A stretch of DNA of 64,000 nucleotides from Gemmobacter aquarius (GTDB lineage Bacteria > Pseudomonadota > Alphaproteobacteria > Rhodobacterales > Rhodobacteraceae), in assembly GCF_003060865.1 (NCBI RefSeq), contig NZ_CP028918.1, positions 1,352,001-1,416,000 of the forward strand. Direction: 5' to 3'. Under the pieces are notes generated by a model. It was given only the letters and a program-made list of their open reading frames with translations. It searched no databases and was not told the origin of the DNA. This document shows positions 56,231-64,000 of the stretch, one piece after another; the first letter of the stretch is position 1; the number at the start of each line of letters is the position of its first letter. The position numbers were made by a program, and so were the translations under genes.

Positions 56231-56785
56231 ATGGCGGCGAAAAGCGTTGAAACTCAATCCGATGCGGCCGTGCCGGGGATCGACTGGCACTGGCATCTCG
56301 CGGCAAGTGCGGTCGAGGTGGACACGACCGAACTGGAATTCGCGCTGATGCGGACGTTCGAGGGATTCGGTCGCTGGCAGTCGGAATGTCTGGCTTCGGT
56401 CTGTGACCTCGCGGCGACGGGGCCGGAGAATGCGCTTTTGCACATCATCCGCATGAACGAGCGGCCCAAGACGATAAAGGATCTGGCGCGGCTGACGAAC
56501 CGCGACGATGTGCCCAACATCCAGTATTCGCTGCGAAAGCTGATCGGCGCGGGGCTTGTGCTGCGGCGCGGGGCAGGGCGGTCGGGTGTGACCTACGAGG
56601 TGACGGAAACCGGGCGGCAGGTGACGGAAGATTACGGCGCGCTCCGGCGGCGGCTGTTGATACAGGCGGTCGGCAACGTGCCCGGCTTTGCCGACCGTCT
56701 GGCCGAGGCGACGCGCACGCTGAACCTGCTGTCGGGCATATACGAGGAAATCGCCCGCGTCGCGGCCACGCATCGCCGCAGCTAG
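56231..56785 (+). CDS. Winged-helix (MarR-like) transcriptional regulator
   Basis: A 184-residue protein. Helical N-terminus (TTELEFALMRTFEGFGRW), recognition part KDLARLTNRDDVPNIQYSLRKL near residue 95 and wing VLRRGAGRSGVTYEVTETGR, followed by a dimerising helix. The start ATG at 56231 is preceded by AAGGAG with 8-bp spacing, better than an upstream GTG. Divergent from the flavin monooxygenase and upstream of tmm, so it may control one or both. Ligand unknown. Confidence 0.75.
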   Translation: MAAKSVETQSDAAVPGIDWHWHLAASAVEVDTTELEFALMRTFEGFGRWQSECLASVCDLAATGPENALLHIIRMNERPKTIKDLARLTNRDDVPNIQYSLRKLIGAGLVLRRGAGRSGVTYEVTETGRQVTEDYGALRRRLLIQAVGNVPGFADRLAEATRTLNLLSGIYEEIARVAATHRRS

Positions 56786-56864
56786 CCGCGCCTTCCCCTT
56801 TCGGTGCGCGCCAAGGATGCGGCCAATCCTTCGGATATTCCCTGTGCCGGAATATTACCCAAGG

Positions 56865-56902
56865 GAAAAATATTTGACACATAATATGTCCCCGCTCTAG
56901 CC
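56865..56902 (+). promoter_or_regulatory. tmm promoter with shared GAAAAA-TTTG motif
   Basis: GGGAAAAATATTTGAC overlaps a TTGACA -35 (56874-56879), 17 bp before a weak CTAGCC -10. ACATAATATGT, an inverted repeat, follows the -35. The GAAAAA(N)TTTTG motif recurs before the APC permease and dmmD. Confidence 0.5.
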
Positions 56903-56970
56903 TTATGTCCGCAAGGCAAAGCGTTTGCCGGTGGGGTGTGTCGGACATGACGAACAGAACGGAGACAGCA

Positions 56971-58314
56971 GTGAAGAAGCGGGTGGCGATCATCGGGGCC
57001 GGACCATCGGGTCTGGCACAGTTGCGGGCTTTCCAGTCGGCGGCGGCCAAGGGGGCCGAAATTCCCGAAATCGTGTGTTTCGAAAAGCAGGCGAACTGGG
57101 GCGGTTTGTGGAATTACACGTGGCGCACGGGACTTGATGAACACGGCGAACCCGTGCACGGGTCGATGTATCGCTACCTGTGGTCGAACGGGCCGAAAGA
57201 GGGGCTGGAATTCGCGGATTATTCCTTCGAGGAGCATTTCGGCAAGCAGATCGCCAGCTACCCGCCCCGCGCGGTGCTGTTCGACTATATCCAGGGCCGC
57301 GTCGAAAAGGCCGGTGTGCGCGACTGGATCCGGTTCTGCACTCCGGTCCGTTTCGTCAAATACGACGAGGCTTCGGGAAAGTTTACAGTCACCGCGCATG
57401 ATCTGAAAAAAGACAGCATGTATGACGAGGTGTTTGACAACGTCATCGTCTGTTCGGGCCATTTCTCGACGCCGAACGTGCCGGAATACCCCGGTTTCGC
57501 GCAATTCGGTGGCCGCGTGCTGCACGCGCATGATTTCCGCGACGCGATGGAGTTCAACGGCAAGGACATCTTGATCCTCGGATCGTCCTATTCGGCGGAA
57601 GACATCGGGTCGCAGTGCTGGAAATACGGCGCGAAATCGATCACCGTCGCCTATCGCAACGCGCCGATGGGCTTTAACTGGCCCGACAACTGGAAAGAGG
57701 TTCCGGCGCTTGTGCGGGTGGACGAGACCACCGCCTATTTCAGCGATGGCACCAGCAAAAAGGTCGATGCGATCATCCTGTGCACCGGCTACAAGCACCA
57801 CTTCCCCTATCTGCCCGACGATCTGCGCCTGAAAACCGCGAACCGTCTGGCCGCCGCCGACCTGTATAAAGGCGTGGCGTGGGTGCATAACCCCAAGCTG
57901 TTTTACGTCGGCATGCAGGACCAGTGGTTCACCTTTAACATGTTCGACGCGCAGGCCTGGTGGGTGCGCGATGCGATCATGGGGCGGATCGAGATCCCCA
58001 AGGACAAGGCCGTGCTGCTGGCCGATGTCGCCCGCCGCGTGGCCGAGGAAGACGCAGGCGCAGACGCGCATGACGCGATCCATTACCAGGGCGACTACGT
58101 CAAGGAGTTGATCGCCGAGACGGATTACCCGTCCTTTGATGTCGACGGCGCCTGCGAGGCTTTCTTCGAGTGGAAGGAACACAAGAAGAAGGGCATCATG
58201 ACCTTCCGCGACAACGCCTACCGGTCGGTCATCACCGGCACCATGGCGCCGGTGCACCACACCCCGTGGAAGGATGCGCTGGAAGACAGCATGGAAGCCT
58301 ACCTGAAAAACTGA
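56971..58314 (+). CDS. tmm: Trimethylamine monooxygenase (flavin-containing, Tmm)
   Basis: NADPH-dependent flavoenzyme oxidising TMA to TMAO (also acting on dimethylsulfide in this family). The 447 residues match the family length. FAD motif [14 protein letters not shown] starts at residue 5, the FMO-type [16 protein letters not shown] is near 165, and the NADPH motif [12 protein letters not shown] near 198. N-terminal [15 protein letters not shown] and the [12 protein letters not shown] segment are typical of bacterial Tmm. Start is GTG at 56971 with GGAG six bases upstream, giving the compact N-terminus known for Tmm; earlier ATGs lack this. Followed by a terminator. Confidence 0.92.
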   Translation: MKKRVAIIGAGPSGLAQLRAFQSAAAKGAEIPEIVCFEKQANWGGLWNYTWRTGLDEHGEPVHGSMYRYLWSNGPKEGLEFADYSFEEHFGKQIASYPPRAVLFDYIQGRVEKAGVRDWIRFCTPVRFVKYDEASGKFTVTAHDLKKDSMYDEVFDNVIVCSGHFSTPNVPEYPGFAQFGGRVLHAHDFRDAMEFNGKDILILGSSYSAEDIGSQCWKYGAKSITVAYRNAPMGFNWPDNWKEVPALVRVDETTAYFSDGTSKKVDAIILCTGYKHHFPYLPDDLRLKTANRLAAADLYKGVAWVHNPKLFYVGMQDQWFTFNMFDAQAWWVRDAIMGRIEIPKDKAVLLADVARRVAEEDAGADAHDAIHYQGDYVKELIAETDYPSFDVDGACEAFFEWKEHKKKGIMTFRDNAYRSVITGTMAPVHHTPWKDALEDSMEAYLKN

Positions 58315-58344
58315 ACCGTCAGCCTGTGCAGGACAGACCATTTT

Positions 58345-58375
58345 GCGGGCCGCACCTTCGGGGCGGCCCGCTTTC
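58345..58375 (+). terminator. Terminator after tmm
   Basis: GCGGGCCGC pairs with GCGGCCCGC, then TTTCTTTT. Confidence 0.85.
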
Positions 58376-58700
58376 TTTTGCGATTCGTCGCTAGCGCGAT
58401 CTAAATTCCAGTCGAATCGACCCGTTGAACAGCAGGGCGACGTGCGGTCCTGCCCGCTTTCTTGGCAAGTTCGGCGCGATTTCAAGGGCCTTGGTGAAAA
58501 ATTTTGCCCCTTGGTGAAAAAACGCTTTGCCGTTGGAAACTCCTCGCACAATCTGGCGCGGGGAAGCGTTCCGGGAAACCGTGGACCCGCCAATACAAAA
58601 CCGTCCCGTCCGACCGGAGGGGGCAAGCACCGCAGACCTGAAGACCGGATGCAACCGGCCAGACAACTGCGGGCCAACAGGGAACAAGGGAGTTCAATAT
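58376..58700. promoter_or_regulatory. Leader of the APC permease with paired direct repeats
   Basis: TTGGTGAAAAA occurs at 58491 and again at 58511, exactly 20 bp (two helical turns) apart; the first reads on as ATTTTGCCCC, matching the motif seen before tmm and dmmD. No gene in this stretch. Confidence 0.5.
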
Positions 58701-60467
58701 ATGTCATCCGAACCGAACGCCGGTGGGTTGCACCGCGCGCTTGACTGGAAGGGCGCCTTCTGGGTCGCCGCAGGTGTGCCGCCGCTCGTGCTGTTCTCGC
58801 TCGGCGGGATCGCGGGCGTGGCGGGTCAGGCCGCCTTTGCCGTCTGGATCATCTCGATGTGCATGGGTTTTGTGCAGTCCTTTACCTATGCCGAAATGGC
58901 GGGGATGTTCGGCAATAAATCGGGCGGAACGTCAGTCTATGGCGCGACCGCATGGCTGCGCTATTCCAAGCTGATCGCGCCCTTGTCGGTGTGGTGCAAC
59001 TGGTTTGCATGGTCGCCCGTGCTGTCCTTGGGCTGTGCCATCGCGGCGGGCTATATCCTGAACGCCTTGTTCCCGATTCCGGCGGCGGAAAGCCAGCTCG
59101 TGCTCGACTGGGTTGCGGCCAATCTGGCGAATTATACCGCCGAGACGGCTTCGGTCGTCGATTACATCGCGGCCAATGCCGGCACCGCTCCGGCTGACGC
59201 CATCACGGCCGTTGCCACGGCTGACGCCGTGACCGCACTCACCCCCGCCTTCCGCGTGTGGGAGGCTTTTGCGATCAACGTCCCCGGTCTGGGAACGCTG
59301 CACATCAACTCGACCTTCGTGATCGGCGTGATCATGATGTCGATCATCTTCGCGATCCAGCACAAGGGCATCGCCTCGACCGCTTCGGCGCAAAAGGTGC
59401 TGGCGATCGTGGTGCTGGTGCCGCTTCTGCTCGTCGGGATCGTGCCGATCTTCACCGGCCAGATCGACTATATGAACGTCACCGACATCGTGCCGCCGAC
59501 CGCCGCCTATTCGGGCGTGAACGGCGCGTGGGACATCGGCGGCTGGACGCTGTTTCTGGGCGGTCTTTATATCGCCGCGTGGTCGACCTATGGGTTCGAG
59601 ACCGCCGTCTGCTACACGCGGGAACTCAAAGATCCCAAGACCGACACGTTCAAGGCGATCTTCTACTCGGGCCTTTTGTGCGTGGTGTTCTTCTTCCTTA
59701 TCCCCTTCTCGTTCCAGGGGGTTCTGGGCCACGAGGGCATGCTGGCCACCGGCATCGTCGACGGCACCGGCATCGCCGAGGCGCTGGGGGGCATGCTCGG
59801 GTCGAACAAGATCGTCATCCAGATCTTCGTCGTCCTGATGATCGCCGCCCTGTTCCTTGCGATCATGACCGCGATGGCCGGATCGTCGCGCACGCTCTAC
59901 CAAGGGTCGCGCGATGGCTGGTTGCCGAAATACCTGTCCAAGGTGAACGACAACGGCGCACCGACCGGCGCGATGTGGACCGACTTCGGCTTCAACGTCA
60001 TCCTTCTGGCGCTGGCCTCGGACGTGGGCGGGTATTTCTACGTTCTGGCGATCTCGAACGTGGGCTACATCCTGTTCAACTTCCTCAACCTTAACGCAGG
60101 CTGGATCCACCGTATCGACAGCCCGCATATGGAACGCCCTTGGAAGGCGCCGACCGCGCTGATCTGGTTCAACGGCGGTCTGTCCTTCGTCAACGCGCTG
60201 TTCCTTGGCGCAGGGGCCAAGGTCTGGGGCTATTCCAACGCGCTCTGGTCGGGGCTGATCTTCGCGGCACTGATCATTCCGGTGTTCATCTGGCGGCACT
60301 ATGTCGTCGACAAGGGCCATTTCCCGAAAGAGGCGATGGAGGATCTGGGCCTGACCGATCACGGCGACCTCGGCCCGCGCCGCGCCGGGATCTGGCCCTA
60401 TGTCGCGCTGGTCGCCGGGGCCTGCGTGGTGCTCTGGGCCAACTGGTTCTTCGTGCTTCCGGGCTGA
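58701..60467 (+). CDS. APC-family permease in the methylamine cluster
   Basis: Inner-membrane transporter of 588 residues with about 12 helices. GVPPLVLFSLGGIAGVAG in helix 1 and FETAVCYTRELKDPK after helix 6 follow the amino acid-polyamine-organocation pattern. An unusual hydrophilic insertion (about 130-190, rich in Ala/Thr/Asp) lies between helices 4 and 5. Placed between tmm and dmmDABC and sharing their upstream motif, it probably moves a methylated amine or a product such as methylamine. Substrate is inference. ATG at 58701 follows AAGGGAG. Confidence 0.8.
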   Translation: MSSEPNAGGLHRALDWKGAFWVAAGVPPLVLFSLGGIAGVAGQAAFAVWIISMCMGFVQSFTYAEMAGMFGNKSGGTSVYGATAWLRYSKLIAPLSVWCNWFAWSPVLSLGCAIAAGYILNALFPIPAAESQLVLDWVAANLANYTAETASVVDYIAANAGTAPADAITAVATADAVTALTPAFRVWEAFAINVPGLGTLHINSTFVIGVIMMSIIFAIQHKGIASTASAQKVLAIVVLVPLLLVGIVPIFTGQIDYMNVTDIVPPTAAYSGVNGAWDIGGWTLFLGGLYIAAWSTYGFETAVCYTRELKDPKTDTFKAIFYSGLLCVVFFFLIPFSFQGVLGHEGMLATGIVDGTGIAEALGGMLGSNKIVIQIFVVLMIAALFLAIMTAMAGSSRTLYQGSRDGWLPKYLSKVNDNGAPTGAMWTDFGFNVILLALASDVGGYFYVLAISNVGYILFNFLNLNAGWIHRIDSPHMERPWKAPTALIWFNGGLSFVNALFLGAGAKVWGYSNALWSGLIFAALIIPVFIWRHYVVDKGHFPKEAMEDLGLTDHGDLGPRRAGIWPYVALVAGACVVLWANWFFVLPG

Positions 60468-60487
60468 ACCTTTTGCAAACGGACCGG

Positions 60488-60513
60488 AAAGGGCGGCCTC
60501 TGGCCGCCCTTTT
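60488..60513 (+). terminator. Terminator after the permease
   Basis: AAAGGGCGGC and GCCGCCCTTT form a stem around a short CTCTG-type loop, followed by T. Confidence 0.85.
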
Positions 60514-60524
60514 CCATGGCCGAA

Positions 60525-60650
60525 GACGGGGGGCTTTCCGCCCCCGCAGGGCCGCGTGCCGCGTCCCTTCCCCCCGAGGATATTTGGACCAGCATGAAAG
60601 CCAGCCTGTCTTTTTTCGCTTTCATGCTGGCCCGAATATCCCCGGGTGAG
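60525..60650. repeat. Long inverted repeat and composite REP element
   Basis: Arms at 60573-60601 and 60618-60646 (CCCGAGGATATTTGGACC against its near complement) can form a hairpin of about 29 bp. The left part (60525-60600) is the reverse complement of the element before sodB. Confidence 0.8.
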
Positions 60651-60788
60651 GTCCGGAGAGGGCAGGCAGCCCTCTCCGGCGGGAGGGGCAGGGCGCAGGC
60701 GGGAATCACATTTTCCCCGCGGGCGGCGGCTTTGCCGAAATCGCGGGTAGCGATAGCGCAACCAGCGACGGGAACCTGTCATGCAGCG

Positions 60789-60821
60789 GCAAAAATTTTC
60801 CCTCTAAGGAAAAAGTTTTGC
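60789..60821. promoter_or_regulatory. Dyad operator-like site before dmmD
   Basis: GCAAAAATTTTCC (60789-60801) and GGAAAAAGTTTTGC (60808-60821) are inverted copies with one base difference in length. The right arm matches the motif before tmm and the permease and abuts a possible TTGCAC -35. Confidence 0.55.
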
Positions 60822-60888
60822 ACAAGAATGTTGATTTCTGTCCGGCTTCGGGAAACACTCCGGTCCAAAGAGAACCTGAACAGGGGGG

Positions 60889-62031
60889 ATGGACATGACG
60901 AATTCTTGGCGTTTTTCGACGCTTGGCGACCGGCACCGCGCTTTGGGGTCGAACCTCGAGGACTGGTCCGGCATGGGCACGGCCTGGAGCTATGACGGTG
61001 ATCCGGACGCCGAATATATGGCGATCCGCACCAAGGCGGGGTTGATGGATGTGTCGGGCCTGAAAAAGGTGCATATCACCGGACCCGCAGCCAGCCATGT
61101 GATCGAACGCGCCACCACGCGGAACATCGAAAAGCTGATGCCGGGCCGGTCGGTCTATGCGACCATGCTGAACGATGCGGGCAAGTTCGTCGACGATTGC
61201 GTGATCTACCGCACGGGGCCGAACGCTTTCATGGTCGTGCACGGATCAGGCGGCGCGCATGAACAACTGACCATGGCCGCGACGGGCCGCGATGTCTCGA
61301 TCCGCTTCGACGACAACCTGCACGACCTGTCGCTGCAGGGGCCGCTTGCGGTGGATTACCTTGAAAAGCACGTGCCGGGCATCCGCCAATTGCCCTATTT
61401 CGCGCAAATGCAGACCAGCCTGTTCGGCAAGCCCGCGATGATTTCGCGCACCGGCTATACCGGCGAGCGGGGGTATGAGCTATTCGTGCGGGGCCAAGAT
61501 GCGCCGATGATCTGGGACCGCATTCTGGAAGAGGGCAAGTCGATGGGGATCATCCCTTGCCGCTTTACCACGCTCGACATGCTGCGGACGGAAAGCTACC
61601 TGCTGTTCTTCCCCTTCGACAATTCGGAAATGTACCCGTTCGAGAATGAAGGCCCCGGCGATACGCTGTGGGAGTTGGGGCTCGATTTCACTGTGTCGCC
61701 CGGCAAGACGGGGTTCCGTGGCGCGGAAGAGCATTACCGGCTCAAGGGCCGCGAACGCTTCAAGATCTGGGGGCTGAAGCTGGAAGGCACCAACGTGCCG
61801 GGCAACGGCGCGCCGGTGTTCCAGAACGGGCAAAAGGTCGGTGTGGTGACGCAAGCGATGTATTCGCCGCTGAACAAGCACAACATCGCCATCGCCCGCC
61901 TGCCGGTCGATTGCGCGAATAACGGGACCAAGCTGGTGGTCAACTGCGCCACCCATGGCGAGATCCCTGCCACCACCCATTCGATGCCCTTCTATGACGT
62001 CGAGAAAAAGCGCCGTACCGCCAAGGACTGA
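60889..62031 (+). CDS. dmmD: DmmD, GcvT-like folate-dependent protein of dimethylamine demethylation
   Basis: A 380-residue relative of the glycine-cleavage T-protein, probably capturing the formaldehyde-level carbon on tetrahydrofolate. Key segments are YMAIRTKAGLMDVSGLKKV near residue 43, NDAGKFVDDCVIYR near 95, FGKPAMISRTGYTGERGYEL near 178 and FTVSPGKTGFRG near 266, the usual GcvT order. It heads the dmmDABC cluster. Two starts (60889, 60895) fit; GGGGGG lies just upstream. A sarcosine- or DMSP-demethylase-like role is the alternative, but the following dmmABC decides. Confidence 0.82.
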   Translation: MDMTNSWRFSTLGDRHRALGSNLEDWSGMGTAWSYDGDPDAEYMAIRTKAGLMDVSGLKKVHITGPAASHVIERATTRNIEKLMPGRSVYATMLNDAGKFVDDCVIYRTGPNAFMVVHGSGGAHEQLTMAATGRDVSIRFDDNLHDLSLQGPLAVDYLEKHVPGIRQLPYFAQMQTSLFGKPAMISRTGYTGERGYELFVRGQDAPMIWDRILEEGKSMGIIPCRFTTLDMLRTESYLLFFPFDNSEMYPFENEGPGDTLWELGLDFTVSPGKTGFRGAEEHYRLKGRERFKIWGLKLEGTNVPGNGAPVFQNGQKVGVVTQAMYSPLNKHNIAIARLPVDCANNGTKLVVNCATHGEIPATTHSMPFYDVEKKRRTAKD

Positions 62032-62032
62032 G

Positions 62033-62101
62033 CGTAGGGTGCGCGGTCTCCGCGCACCTTTCCCCGCTTACCAAAGATGCGCCGTAAAGGCGCATCCTAC
62101 G
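62033..62101. repeat. Branched palindrome between dmmD and dmmA
   Basis: CGTAGG (62033-62038) pairs with CCTACG (62096-62101) and encloses two hairpins: GGTGCGCGG/CCGCGCACC and GATGCGCC/GGCGCATC. The whole can fold as a three-way junction. It is related to the hairpin at 41044. Confidence 0.7.
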
Positions 62102-62111
62102 GATTGACCAG

Positions 62112-62732
62112 ATGACCAAAACCTTCTTCGAACCCTCGATCCGCAGCCGCCCCGTCTATGGCGAATTGACCCCGCGCGCGGGCAAGGCGCATCTTTTCGT
62201 CGCCGATGGCGAAGGGGCGGGGGCGGTGTGCGATCTGTTCGCCAAGGCGGGCGCCGGGGCGGCCGACCTGATGGCGCGGTCGCATATCATCTATATGCCG
62301 GGGCCGTTCGGTGCGGATATGACGCCTGCGTTGCAGGCGCTTGGCGCCGCGCAGTTCCGCCGTTGCCCCAGTTGGGGTGCGGCGCAGTCGCGGGTGCGAA
62401 AGGTGCTGGCCGATGCCCATATGGGCCTGCAAATCTATCTGGCGGGCACCGAAACCCTGATCGGGCTGGCGCAGCGCGAGGCGATGGAGGCGGGCCTGCC
62501 CTTTGAGGCGGTGCAGACCGAACATCGCGGCTCGCTTTCGCGCCGCGTGCAATGCGTGCATTGCAAGGGCGTGACCGAGAACGTCACCACCGACCCCTTC
62601 GTGTGCAGCCATTGCGGGTTGAACCTGTTCGTGCGCGACCATTACTCGCGCCGTCTGGCGGCGTTTCAGGGGGTTTGTATCGATGCGGAAGAGCCGGGCA
62701 ACGTGCCTCCGGCGGTGGAGCGGTTCAAATGA
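62112..62732 (+). CDS. dmmA: Dimethylamine monooxygenase subunit DmmA
   Basis: A 206-residue subunit of the dimethylamine monooxygenase. The C-terminal part is a zinc ribbon with C148-x2-C151 (QCVHCKG) and C165-x2-C168 (VCSHCGL); the N-terminal domain has AHLFVADGEGAGAV and IIYMPGPFG segments. The family is known from methylamine-oxidising Rhodobacteraceae and Methylocella. Its stop overlaps dmmB as ATGA, so the two are translated together. Confidence 0.85.
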   Translation: MTKTFFEPSIRSRPVYGELTPRAGKAHLFVADGEGAGAVCDLFAKAGAGAADLMARSHIIYMPGPFGADMTPALQALGAAQFRRCPSWGAAQSRVRKVLADAHMGLQIYLAGTETLIGLAQREAMEAGLPFEAVQTEHRGSLSRRVQCVHCKGVTENVTTDPFVCSHCGLNLFVRDHYSRRLAAFQGVCIDAEEPGNVPPAVERFK

Positions 62733-63694
62733 CGGTCGGCACCCCGAAACTCGACGTGACCGTGGCCGAGGTGGTCGAGGTGAACCCGCTGATCAAGCGC
62801 TTCCGCTTCGTGCGCGCAGACGGGGGCGTGATGCCGCCGTTTTCGGGTGGCGCGCATGTCGTCGTTGAAATGGACGATCACGGCACGCGGCGGATGAACC
62901 CCTATTCGCTGATGTCGGACCCTTCGGACCGGTCCGGTTACAGCATTTCGGTGCGGCGTGACGATGTGGGGCGGGGCGGGTCGCTGTTCTTGCACAACCA
63001 CGTGCGGGCCGGCATGCGGATGCAGATCAGCCATCCGGTGAACCTGTTTCCTGTCGATGCGCGGGCGAAAAAGCACCTGTTTCTGGCAGGTGGCATCGGG
63101 ATCACGCCCTTCATCGGCATGATGGCCCAGTTGCAGCGTCAAGGGCAGCGGTTCGAGTTGCACTACGCCGTGCGAAGCCCCGCGCTGGGGGCCTATTGCG
63201 ATCATCTGACCGCCACCTATGGCGAGCGGGTGCATGTCTATTACGACGAGGCGGGGCAGGTGGTCGAACTGGACAATCTGCTTTCCGGTCAACCGCTTGG
63301 CACGCATCTTTACATCTGCGGCCCCAAGGGGATGATCGCATGGGCCCATGCGCGGGCCGAAGCGGCGGGTTGGCCGAAAAACACCGTCCATTCCGAAGAA
63401 TTCCTTGCCCCTCCCGTAGGCAATCCGTTCGAGGTGCAGTTCGCCCGTTCCGGCAAGACCGTCACCGTCGGGGCGGCGCAATCCATCCTCGAGGCGATGG
63501 AGATGGCGGGGGTGGATGCGCCCTACCTTTGCCGTGGCGGGGCCTGCGGGCAATGCGAGACGGTGGTGCTGGCCTGCGACGGGCATATCCACCATCACGA
63601 CCACTGGCTGTCGGACGAAGACAAAGCCAGCAACACCAAAATCATGCCATGCGTGTCCCGCTTCGAGGGCCGCGCCCTCGTGCTCGACCGCTAA
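62729..63694 (+). CDS. dmmB: Dimethylamine monooxygenase reductase subunit DmmB
   Basis: Electron-transfer subunit of 321 residues of the PDR/VanB reductase type. It has an FMN-binding domain with RRMNPYSLMSDPSDRSGYS near residue 54, an NADH domain with HLFLAGGIGITPFIGMMAQL near 115 and YICGPKGM near 198, and a C-terminal 2Fe-2S ferredoxin with CRGGACGQCETVVL near 268 and a fourth Cys in IMPCVSR. Delivers electrons to the DmmC haem subunit. Translationally coupled to dmmA. Confidence 0.9.
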   Translation: MTVGTPKLDVTVAEVVEVNPLIKRFRFVRADGGVMPPFSGGAHVVVEMDDHGTRRMNPYSLMSDPSDRSGYSISVRRDDVGRGGSLFLHNHVRAGMRMQISHPVNLFPVDARAKKHLFLAGGIGITPFIGMMAQLQRQGQRFELHYAVRSPALGAYCDHLTATYGERVHVYYDEAGQVVELDNLLSGQPLGTHLYICGPKGMIAWAHARAEAAGWPKNTVHSEEFLAPPVGNPFEVQFARSGKTVTVGAAQSILEAMEMAGVDAPYLCRGGACGQCETVVLACDGHIHHHDHWLSDEDKASNTKIMPCVSRFEGRALVLDR

Positions 63695-63706
63695 CCGGAG
63701 GCCGTC

Positions 63707-64000
63707 ATGGGCTTGGACTTCAACGACGAAACCTTCCGCAACGATTTTACCTTCAAGAACTCGCCCCGTGCGATCCGGCGGTTTCCGTTCCCCTTTGACC
63801 GGGACGATTACATGTATTCGGTCAATATGGAGCCGCATGTGCCGGGGCGTCCGGGGTCGGTGTTCGAACATATGTTCGATGTCGATGAACATTACGTGGC
63901 CGAGATGCGCGACCGCGCACAGGTGCTGGCCGACGATCCGCTGCGTTGCCAGTCTTTGCCGCATATGACGCTGGCGGGCTGGGACTTGCTGGAACTGATC
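63707..64000 (+). CDS. dmmC: DmmC, haem-dependent oxidative N-demethylase subunit (3' end outside window)
   Basis: The first 98 codons of a DUF3445-family protein are visible. RRFPFPFDRDDYMYSVNM and GRPGSVFEHMFDVDEHY match the start of haem-dependent oxidative N-demethylases, the presumed catalytic subunit for dimethylamine. CCGGAGG precedes the ATG with good spacing, 12 bp after dmmB. The haem ligand lies beyond the window. Confidence 0.85.
   Translation, partial: MGLDFNDETFRNDFTFKNSPRAIRRFPFPFDRDDYMYSVNMEPHVPGRPGSVFEHMFDVDEHYVAEMRDRAQVLADDPLRCQSLPHMTLAGWDLLELI

Noticed and set aside
58932..60782. 616-codon minus-strand frame opposite the APC permease
   Set aside because: Charged low-complexity shadow; spans the terminator and repeat region, which no real gene would.
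60889..62031. Glycine-cleavage T-protein (GcvT) or full TMAO demethylase
   Set aside because: No gcvH/gcvP neighbours and the protein lacks the N-terminal domain of Tdm; the dmmABC context favours DmmD.

Overview
The window is high-GC DNA from an alphaproteobacterium, most likely a member of the Rhodobacteraceae. The gene families fit this (four-subunit sarcosine oxidase, TorTSR, Tmm/DmmDABC methylamine oxidation, a CcmI-RuvX-DUF1289 block), and so do the palindromic intergenic repeats. It is chromosomal in character, with one clear integrated island.

Layout. 1-11.2 kb: a 5'-truncated beta-mannosidase; a GntR/FCD regulator whose probable operator recurs before the following class III aminotransferase; an NCS2 purine/pyrimidine permease; a DUF2938 membrane protein; cysteine synthase, MscS-type channel and AlaX editing protein. 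11.27-18.39 kb: a 7-kb island in the 3' end of tRNA-Ser(GGA), bounded by a 15-bp direct repeat, carrying an MmeI-like restriction-methylation protein, a winged-helix protein, an AlpA-like regulator and a tyrosine integrase. 18.6-28.2 kb: a surface/secretion region with an RTX protein that has a lysozyme-like N-terminus, a Sel1-repeat protein, a repeat-built autotransporter and a CESA-like glycosyltransferase. 28.5-37.7 kb: an IS3 remnant, then torT-torS-torR next to a quaternary-amine/TMAO-type ABC transporter with a fused double permease. 37.9-43.1 kb: DusA, a Bcr/CflA exporter, a 2OG-dioxygenase-like protein, DUF1289, RuvX and CcmI. 43.3-48.6 kb: the sarcosine oxidase operon soxBDAG. 48.8-54.9 kb: a secreted orphan, Fe/Mn superoxide dismutase, a response regulator and two overlapping 7TMR-DISM sensor proteins. 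55-64 kb: a flavin monooxygenase and divergent regulator, then tmm, an APC permease and dmmDABC, with dmmC running off the end.

Functional theme. The right half is devoted to methylated one-carbon amines: sensing TMAO (TorTSR), importing a quaternary amine or TMAO, oxidising TMA to TMAO (Tmm), demethylating dimethylamine (DmmDABC) and oxidising sarcosine (SoxBDAG). TMAO demethylase (Tdm), which should link Tmm to Dmm, is not in the window. A shared A/T-rich motif precedes tmm, the permease and dmmD.

Most worth following up: the overlapping kinase pair in which one protein keeps the phospho-acceptor histidine and the other keeps the ATP-binding motifs; the common methylamine promoter motif; the tRNA-Ser island with a low-GC target-recognition segment; and two otherwise intact genes (torS, soxA), each broken by one missing G in a six-G run, which looks more like a sequence error than biology.
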